11,113 nucleotides of DNA, taken from positions 1 through 11,113 of the forward strand of contig CAZZAO010000152.1 in NCBI GenBank assembly GCA_964652205.1, given 5' to 3'. The translations under genes and the position numbers were made by a program. The DNA comes from ZC4RG36 sp964652205. GTDB taxonomy: Bacteria; Chloroflexota; Anaerolineae; Aggregatilineales; Phototrophicaceae. This document shows, piece by piece, positions 7,133 to 11,113 of the stretch; positions within the stretch are counted from its first letter, which is position 1, and every line of letters begins with the position of its first letter. The notes under the pieces are model-generated. The model saw nothing but the letters and a program-made list of their open reading frames with translations. It ran no database searches and had not been told where the DNA came from.

Positions 7133-7990
7133 ATGAAATTTCGCCTGCCAATGCTGGGGATCGCTGCCCTGGTGCTTCTCGTTGCTGCCTGTGCTCCCCC
7201 GCCACCGCTGCGCGATAACAACCTTCTGGCCGATAGCAGCCTGCTCAATCAGCCAGCGGCCACGCCCGATGCTTCTGCGACTGAGTCCGCTTCGCCTGAA
7301 CAAACCCTCGTGCCGGGCGCGACCGCCGAATCGACCGCCAGCGCTGGCGCGCCGGAACTGACTCCCAGTGCGTCCGGGACGGCTGAATCGACGGCTGTCG
7401 CCGGCGCATTTACCGCCGATGCTTCCTGCACCGCTCCCTGCTGGCACAACATCACCCCCGGCGTCACGCGCTGGGTCGATGCCCTCGCTCTCATTCAGGA
7501 TGACCCCGCCTTTCAGGTGGAAAGCCCGCAGCAGGATGATAAAAGCAAGACCATCGGCGTCGTCTGGGCGCCCAAAGGCGGCACGCAGTGCTGCCAGATG
7601 GTGGCTGAAGACGGCCAGACGGTTAACCTGATCTTCCTGCGTACTCGACCTGACCATACGATTGGCGAAGTGCTCGCCGTTCAGGGTGAGCCGAAGTATG
7701 CGGTTGGGACACCTTTCGCGGACGATCAGGCGATTGTCAACCTGGTCTATCCCGACGTCCCGATGCTGATCTTCGTCTTTGTGGCTGGCGAAGCCAATGG
7801 CGCGATCAGCGCTTCGAGCGAGATCATCGGCGTCCTCTATACCACGCCGAAGGACATGGATCTCTTTATGAAGACCAACAATCTTTATAATTGGAAGGGT
7901 TATCAGCCTTACAGCGCTTACAAGAATAGCGATGGGGCGCAGTTTGACATCACGCCGAGCGTGACGCTCACGCCCACTGCCTCGCAGTGA
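7133..7990 (+). CDS. Lipoprotein with Ala/Ser/Thr linker and cysteine-containing globular domain, function unknown
   Basis: A 285-residue membrane lipoprotein. Residues 1-20 are a lipoprotein signal peptide with lipobox V-A-A-C, C20 being the lipidated residue. A low-complexity spacer (21-95), rich in Ala, Ser, Thr and Pro, contains a short internal duplication (T-A-E-S-T-A-x-A-G-A at 64-73 and again at 83-92). The globular part (about 97-270) begins C99-T-A-P-C103-W-H-N-I-T-P-G-V-T, a pattern I associate with uncharacterised Chloroflexota lipoproteins, and also has a C153-C154 pair; these cysteines are candidates for disulfides. The chain ends in a second Thr/Pro tail. No catalytic motif is visible. 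The ATG has no good Shine-Dalgarno sequence; a six-codon ORF (7116-7136) ends in a TGA that overlaps it as ATGA. Lipoprotein nature is secure, role unknown. Confidence 0.85.
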   Translation: MKFRLPMLGIAALVLLVAACAPPPPLRDNNLLADSSLLNQPAATPDASATESASPEQTLVPGATAESTASAGAPELTPSASGTAESTAVAGAFTADASCTAPCWHNITPGVTRWVDALALIQDDPAFQVESPQQDDKSKTIGVVWAPKGGTQCCQMVAEDGQTVNLIFLRTRPDHTIGEVLAVQGEPKYAVGTPFADDQAIVNLVYPDVPMLIFVFVAGEANGAISASSEIIGVLYTTPKDMDLFMKTNNLYNWKGYQPYSAYKNSDGAQFDITPSVTLTPTASQ

Positions 7991-8018
7991 TGTTGGCCCG
8001 ATGGTATACGCACAGGAC

Positions 8019-8024
8019 AAGGAG
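8019..8024 (+). promoter_or_regulatory. Ribosome binding site that sets the start of the S1-domain gene
   Basis: AAGGAG ends eight bases before the ATG at 8033. The in-frame GTG at 8027 would be only two bases from it, too close for initiation, so the ATG is the start. Confidence 0.8.
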
Positions 8025-8032
8025 CGGTGGAC

Positions 8033-8761
8033 ATGAGTGCAGAAGCTAACCTGGCTGCACCTGGCTCGATTAATGATCTGACTCCCGGCATGGAAGTTCG
8101 GGGGACGATCAAGCGAATCGAGTTGTATGGCGCATTCGTAGATATTGGCGTTGGGCAGGACGGCTTGCTGCATATTTCGCAGTTGGGCAAGCCGAATGTC
8201 CACAACGTCGCTGACGTCGTGCAGGTCGGGCAGGTTGTCCCCGTCTATGTGCTGCGTGTCGAGAAAGAAGCGGGGCGCATTGCGCTGTCGCTGGTCAAGC
8301 CGCCAGAGACGCCCTGGGAAGCGATTGCCGAGGGGCAGGCGGTCAAGGGCAAGGTCGTCCGCATCGAGAACTTCGGCGTTTTCGTCGATATTGGGGCCGA
8401 GCGCCCTGGGATGATCCACGTTTCCGAGCTGGCGAACGGCTATGTTAATTCGCCGTCGGATGTGGTCAAGGTCGGCGATGAGGTCGAGGCGCGGATCATC
8501 AGGATCAATCGCAAGAAGCATCGTATCGATCTGAGCCTCAAGGCGATGGAAGAGCCAATTGTCATGCCGGAAGAGCCGGAAGACGAGGCTCTGCCAACGG
8601 CGATGGAGCTGGCGCTGCGCCGCGCGATGGAAGGCGGCAAGGCGGTTGCGGCTTCGACCCGTAGCCAGGCCGACGAGGCCCGGCGGCTTCAGCAGGAAAG
8701 GCGCGACCGCGAGCGTGAAGAGATCGTCCAGCGGACGCTCAATCACAGCCACCGCGGCTAG
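8033..8761 (+). CDS. RNA-binding protein with two S1 domains
   Basis: A 242-residue cytoplasmic protein related to ribosomal protein S1. Two S1 (OB-fold) domains lie at 16-88 and 98-170; each shows the standard G-x-V/I-x-x-I-x-x-x-G-x-F-V-D-I-G core, an H-I/V-S-x-L strand and the R-I-x-L-S-L ending. An acidic stretch (about 173-186) and a charged, probably helical tail (190-235, rich in Arg, Glu and Gln) follow. Full S1 of E. coli has six such domains, so this is a short paralogue or an S1-like factor acting in translation initiation, mRNA protection or ribosome hibernation; sequence alone does not decide. The gene follows the lipoprotein by 42 bases and ends at a strong terminator. S1 assignment is secure, the cellular role inferred. 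Confidence 0.92.
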   Translation: MSAEANLAAPGSINDLTPGMEVRGTIKRIELYGAFVDIGVGQDGLLHISQLGKPNVHNVADVVQVGQVVPVYVLRVEKEAGRIALSLVKPPETPWEAIAEGQAVKGKVVRIENFGVFVDIGAERPGMIHVSELANGYVNSPSDVVKVGDEVEARIIRINRKKHRIDLSLKAMEEPIVMPEEPEDEALPTAMELALRRAMEGGKAVAASTRSQADEARRLQQERRDREREEIVQRTLNHSHRG

Positions 8762-8788
8762 CCGCTTCGGTCACGTGATTCATCAACG

Positions 8789-8821
8789 ACGAGCCTGCTC
8801 CCTGAGCAGGCTCGTTTTATT
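8789..8821 (+). terminator. Rho-independent terminator after the S1-domain gene
   Basis: ACGAGCCTGCTC (8789-8800) pairs perfectly with GAGCAGGCTCGT (8804-8815) around a three-base CCT loop, and the run TTTTATT (8815-8821) follows. This is a textbook intrinsic terminator for the rightward transcript. Read from the other strand the stem is followed by GTCGTTGATG, so it would serve the convergent VKOR transcript only weakly. Confidence 0.92.
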
Positions 8822-8843
8822 GCGGCACGCGCGTTTCGTCCGC

Positions 8844-9335
8844 TCAGGCGGTCAGGGCGGATGGCTCACGCTGAAGGCGAACGAGGGTCAGGATCAATTG
8901 AATCAACATCAGCAGGGCGGCGGCAATGCACCACGGACAGAGGGCCTTAATCACCGCAATCGACGTATAGATCAGATAGGCGTGATAAATCACGCCGAAC
9001 AGCGTGATTCCGAACAGCAGCAGCAGGCCATACTGCTTAAACAGGGCGACGCGGCGCTGAAGCAGCAGCACGGCGAAAATGGCGACGTGAGCCGCGAAGC
9101 CGAGATAAGCAATCGGAATCCCTAGCAGAGTTGACCAGGCGCTGCTCTGGACTTCCTCACAGTTAATCAAACCGGACTCGACGCAGACGGCGGAGACGTT
9201 GGCGATCTTGACGTAGCTCAGATAGCCGGTGACGAGCAGCGCAATGATCTCGATGATGATCGCCGCGTGCCAGAGCGTGAAGCGCGACCCGCGCCCTGCT
9301 GCCGGTGACAGATTCGTGTCTGTAGTGGATGCCAT
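8844..9335 (-). CDS. Vitamin K epoxide reductase (VKOR) family membrane protein
   Basis: A 163-residue four-helix inner-membrane oxidoreductase. In bacteria VKOR homologues re-oxidise a DsbA-like partner and pass electrons to quinone, driving disulfide formation in exported proteins. Hydrophobic segments are at about 22-44, 70-92, 100-125 and 136-155. The active-site C133-P-W-C136 and the loop cysteines C51 and C59 are present, with the conserved serine in S-A-W-S (S65/S68) and L-G-I-P following. The eight-residue spacing of the loop pair matches human VKORC1. It is a stand-alone VKOR: there is no fused thioredoxin domain, so a separate partner must be encoded elsewhere. The start ATG has AAGGA 10 bases upstream (plus-strand 9346-9350). 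It follows moeA by 33 bases on the same strand, probably in one transcript. Confidence 0.94.
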   Translation of the reverse strand: MASTTDTNLSPAAGRGSRFTLWHAAIIIEIIALLVTGYLSYVKIANVSAVCVESGLINCEEVQSSAWSTLLGIPIAYLGFAAHVAIFAVLLLQRRVALFKQYGLLLLFGITLFGVIYHAYLIYTSIAVIKALCPWCIAAALLMLIQLILTLVRLQREPSALTA

Positions 9336-9368
9336 GCGGAAAATATCCTTATCTTCTACTGTCGTCCG

Positions 9369-10613
9369 TTAGTCGAGCGCTTTCATCAAGCGAACCGGAA
9401 GCTCCGAACCGACCGGCAGATCGGTCACACCTGCCGGGATAATCATCAGGCCGTCAGCCCTGACCATCGACGTCAGCGCGCCGGAGCTTTGCGTGCCGGT
9501 TGTCCGGGCGACCAGTCGCCCGTCTTCGCGCGCCAGCGTCACCCGCGCGTAAGTCTGTCGCCCGTCCAGCACCAGCACTTCACTCGTCACGGCGGTAATC
9601 GTCGGCCAGATGTCCGGGCGCTGTGACAGCCGCAGCAGCACCGGACGCACGAATACGTCGAACGTCACCATCGCCGAGACTGGATTCCCTGGCAGCCCGA
9701 AGAACGGCACGCCGCCCAACTGACCGAAGGCCAGCGGCTTGCCGGGACGCAGATTGACGCGCCAGAAATTGACCTTGCCGATCTCGTCCAGCACCGTCCG
9801 CACCACGTCGAACGCGCCGACCGAGACGCCCGCCGAGCTAAGGATCAGGTCGGGTTTCTGGTCGAGTGCTTCGCCAAAGCGGCGGCGAACATCGACGAGC
9901 GTGTCACGCGCAACCGGAAGGCGGATCGGGATGCCGTGGTAGCTGCGCACCAGTGCCGCCAGCGTGTAGCCGTTCGAGTCGCGGATTTTTCCCGGCGCGA
10001 GCGGCTCATCGACGCCAACCAGCTCATCGCCTGTGCTGACGATGGCAACGCGCGGCGCGCGCGTCACGGACACCGTGCCGCGTCCGAGCGCTGCCAGCAC
10101 GCCGACCTCTGCCGGGCGGATCAGCGTCCCGGTTGCCAGTACGATCTGCCCTGCCGCAATATCCTCGCCTTTGGGGCGGACGTAAGCGCCGCTCTCGACG
10201 CTGCGCAGCACGGCCACTTCCGCCTGAAGGCTGCTGTCCGCCGCGTTGAAGCTGGCGTCAGTATCCTCGACCGGGATGATCGCGTCCGCGCCAGCGGGTA
10301 TCGGCGCGCCGGTCATGATCCGCGCTGCTTCGCCCGCGCCCAGGCTGCCGGACGGGGACGAACCGGCTGGAATGTCCATCGTCACGCGCAGACGTATCGG
10401 CGCGTCGCGGCGCGCGCTGGCAATGTCGGCAGCCCGCAGCGCGAAACCATCCATGCTCGAATTGTCGAATGGCGGCAGGTTGATATCCGAGCGAATGTCT
10501 TCGGCCAGTACCCGCCCTGACGCCTCGTCGAGCGGCGTGCGTTCGGCGGGGAGTGGGGCGATAGCGGCGAGGATGCGCTCGATGGCTTCATCGACCGTCA
10601 GCAGTCCGGTCAC
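9369..10613 (-). CDS. moeA: Molybdopterin molybdenumtransferase MoeA
   Basis: MoeA inserts molybdate into adenylylated molybdopterin, the last step of basic molybdenum cofactor synthesis in the cytoplasm. The 414-residue length agrees with E. coli MoeA (411). Visible motifs in order (numbered from the GTG start): N-S-S-M-D-G-F-A at 51-58, R-I-M-T-G-A-P-I-P-A-G-A-D at 98-110, R-P-K-G-E-D-I at 146-152, the MoCF domain V-A-I-V-S-T-G-D-E-L at 189-198, D-S-N-G-Y at 212-216, S-A-G-V-S-V-G-A-F-D at 260-269, and G-L-P-G-N-P-V-S-A at 306-314; a C-terminal domain IV follows. The start is taken as GTG at 10613-10611, seven bases from AGGAAGG; the in-frame TTG at 10619 lies almost on the ribosome site. 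A promoter with a perfect TATAAT precedes it. No other cofactor gene is in the window; a VKOR gene follows in the same direction. Confidence 0.95.
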   Translation of the reverse strand: MTGLLTVDEAIERILAAIAPLPAERTPLDEASGRVLAEDIRSDINLPPFDNSSMDGFALRAADIASARRDAPIRLRVTMDIPAGSSPSGSLGAGEAARIMTGAPIPAGADAIIPVEDTDASFNAADSSLQAEVAVLRSVESGAYVRPKGEDIAAGQIVLATGTLIRPAEVGVLAALGRGTVSVTRAPRVAIVSTGDELVGVDEPLAPGKIRDSNGYTLAALVRSYHGIPIRLPVARDTLVDVRRRFGEALDQKPDLILSSAGVSVGAFDVVRTVLDEIGKVNFWRVNLRPGKPLAFGQLGGVPFFGLPGNPVSAMVTFDVFVRPVLLRLSQRPDIWPTITAVTSEVLVLDGRQTYARVTLAREDGRLVARTTGTQSSGALTSMVRADGLMIIPAGVTDLPVGSELPVRLMKALD

Positions 10614-10620
10614 GCTCAAT

Positions 10621-10629
10621 CCTTCCTTA
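10621..10629 (-). promoter_or_regulatory. Ribosome binding site that sets the moeA start
   Basis: On the minus strand TAAGGAAGG is followed after ATTGAGC (7 bases) by GTG at 10613. The TTG two codons earlier starts only one base after the same element, so GTG is preferred. Confidence 0.7.
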
Positions 10630-10645
10630 GCGAGAATTGTTTCGC

Positions 10646-10654
10646 ATTATAGCA
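10646..10654 (-). promoter_or_regulatory. Extended -10 promoter of moeA
   Basis: The minus strand reads TGCTATAAT, a perfect -10 hexamer (plus-strand 10646-10651) with the TGn extension (10652-10654). No good -35 is seen at the usual distance, as is common for extended -10 promoters. Transcription would start near 10640, leaving a leader of about 27 bases that begins just ahead of the ribosome site. Confidence 0.65.
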
Positions 10655-10704
10655 CGGGGTGTAAGCAGTTCATTTGAATTTCTCACGGGGCGTTAAATCT
10701 GGTG

Positions 10705-10710
10705 TAAAAT
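10705..10710 (+). promoter_or_regulatory. Candidate -10 element for the Rel/SpoT gene
   Basis: TAAAAT lies about 75 bases before the ATG, in the AT-richer part of the 172-base divergent region. No -35 hexamer fits at 16-18 bases, so this is a weak call. The remaining leader (10717-10785) contains the 8-base palindrome TTGATCAA and no clear Shine-Dalgarno sequence. Confidence 0.3.
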
Positions 10711-10785
10711 GGCATGATACGCACAGGACGCAAGCGTCATCCTAACGCCGTCACGCCTCCTTGATCAACTGGATCGCCGCAGGCT

Positions 10786-11113
10786 ATGAATTTACAAACG
10801 CTCTATGATTCTCTCTCTGAGCTTTCCCCGCACGACCGCTCGCTGATCGAACGAGCCTATCGCAAGGCAGAAACTGCTCATGCCGGGCAGTTTCGTAAAT
10901 CCGGCGAACCCTATTTCACACACTGTGTCGCAGTCGCGCAAATTCTGGCCGACATGAAGCTCGATGCCGAAGCGATTGCCGCTGCGCTGATGCACGACTT
11001 GATTGAGGACACGCCGATCACGCTCGATGAGCTGCGCGATGAGTTCGGCGAGAGCGTTGCCAACATCGTCGATAGCGTGACCAAGCTGACGAATCTCCCG
11101 ATGAAAGTCGAGC
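10786..11113 (+). CDS. Rel/SpoT-family (p)ppGpp synthetase/hydrolase, N-terminal part
   Basis: The first 109 residues of a RelA/SpoT homologue, which controls the stringent-response alarmone (p)ppGpp; the gene continues past the right edge. The visible part is the start of the HD hydrolase domain: G-Q-x-R-K-S-G-E-P-Y-F-x-H (H46), then H70-D71-L-I-E74-D75-T76, the metal-binding HDxxED motif of hydrolase-active enzymes. This argues for a bifunctional Rel or SpoT type and against a RelA type, in which the motif is lost. The later I-V-D-S-V-T-K-L stretch differs from the usual V-D-G-V-T-K-L by G to S. The ATG at 10786 gives the normal N-terminus for the family, although its ribosome site is poor (GCAGG close upstream). 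Whether synthetase, TGS and ACT domains follow cannot be seen. Confidence 0.93.
   Translation, partial: MNLQTLYDSLSELSPHDRSLIERAYRKAETAHAGQFRKSGEPYFTHCVAVAQILADMKLDAEAIAAALMHDLIEDTPITLDELRDEFGESVANIVDSVTKLTNLPMKVE

Noticed and set aside
8027..8035. GTG at 8027 as start of the S1-domain gene.
   Set aside because: Only two bases separate it from AAGGAG; the ATG at 8033 has the ideal eight.
6998..8752. Long (584-codon) open frame on the minus strand.
   Set aside because: It runs antisense through the lipoprotein and the S1-domain gene, both with clear family features and proper starts. Its translation shows no signal peptide, domain or motif. Such shadow frames are common in high-GC DNA.
10617..10619. 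TTG at 10619 as the moeA start.
   Set aside because: It is one base from the Shine-Dalgarno element; GTG at 10613 is correctly spaced.
8006..10729. ATACGCACAGGAC occurs exactly at 8006-8018 (before the S1 gene) and 10717-10729 (before the Rel gene).
   Set aside because: About one 13-base exact match is expected by chance in a window this size, the two sites sit at different distances from their starts (14 and 56 bases), and no promoter aligns with both.
1..11113. Possible defence system, mobile element, CRISPR array or tRNA gene.
   Set aside because: No regularly spaced repeats, transposase or integrase motifs, terminal inverted repeats or cloverleaf sequences were seen; all substantial stretches are explained by envelope and housekeeping genes.

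Overview
The window is high-GC bacterial DNA packed with protein-coding genes. It carries six complete genes, one nearly complete gene at the left edge and one truncated gene at the right edge, and no RNA genes, insertion sequences or CRISPR array. The style of the exported proteins suggests a Chloroflexota (Anaerolineae-like) genome: Pro/Thr/Ala-rich linkers after single membrane anchors, WD40-like PD40 propellers, PPC-domain proteins, and lipoproteins with a CxxPCW-type motif. This placement is inferred from protein character only; there is no marker gene that proves it.

Left part (1-4750), cell-wall module. A LysM(x3)/L,D-transpeptidase reads leftward off the window edge. Divergent from it, behind a good sigma-70-type promoter, is a two-gene operon with a 6-base gap: a membrane-anchored PD40 beta-propeller protein with a C-terminal domain that looks like a degenerate M15 peptidase, then a membrane-anchored M23 metallopeptidase with all expected catalytic residues. 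The 219-base divergent region holds an 11-base-period direct repeat resembling an OmpR/PhoB-family site, close to the WalR box.

Middle (4751-7990), exported proteins. A 724-residue secreted protein alternates three PPC-like domains with two copies of a second beta-sandwich domain, each copy with two cysteines exactly 34 residues apart. A strong 13-bp hairpin follows, then a 285-residue lipoprotein with an Ala/Ser/Thr linker and a cysteine-containing globular domain.

Right part (7991-11113), housekeeping genes. A two-S1-domain RNA-binding protein ends at a clear intrinsic terminator. Converging on it from the other strand is a probable operon of moeA (molybdenum cofactor synthesis) and a vitamin K epoxide reductase family protein (disulfide-bond formation). 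moeA has an extended -10 promoter and is divergent from the start of a Rel/SpoT-type (p)ppGpp gene that runs off the right edge.

The first five genes all act at or outside the membrane, two of them directly on peptidoglycan. The VKOR protein fits this picture, because the secreted proteins that contain cysteines have them in pairs or at an active site. I see no mobile element or defence system. The most interesting points are the divergent regulatory repeat, the coupling of a probable pseudo-peptidase to an active M23 enzyme, and the alternating-domain secreted protein.
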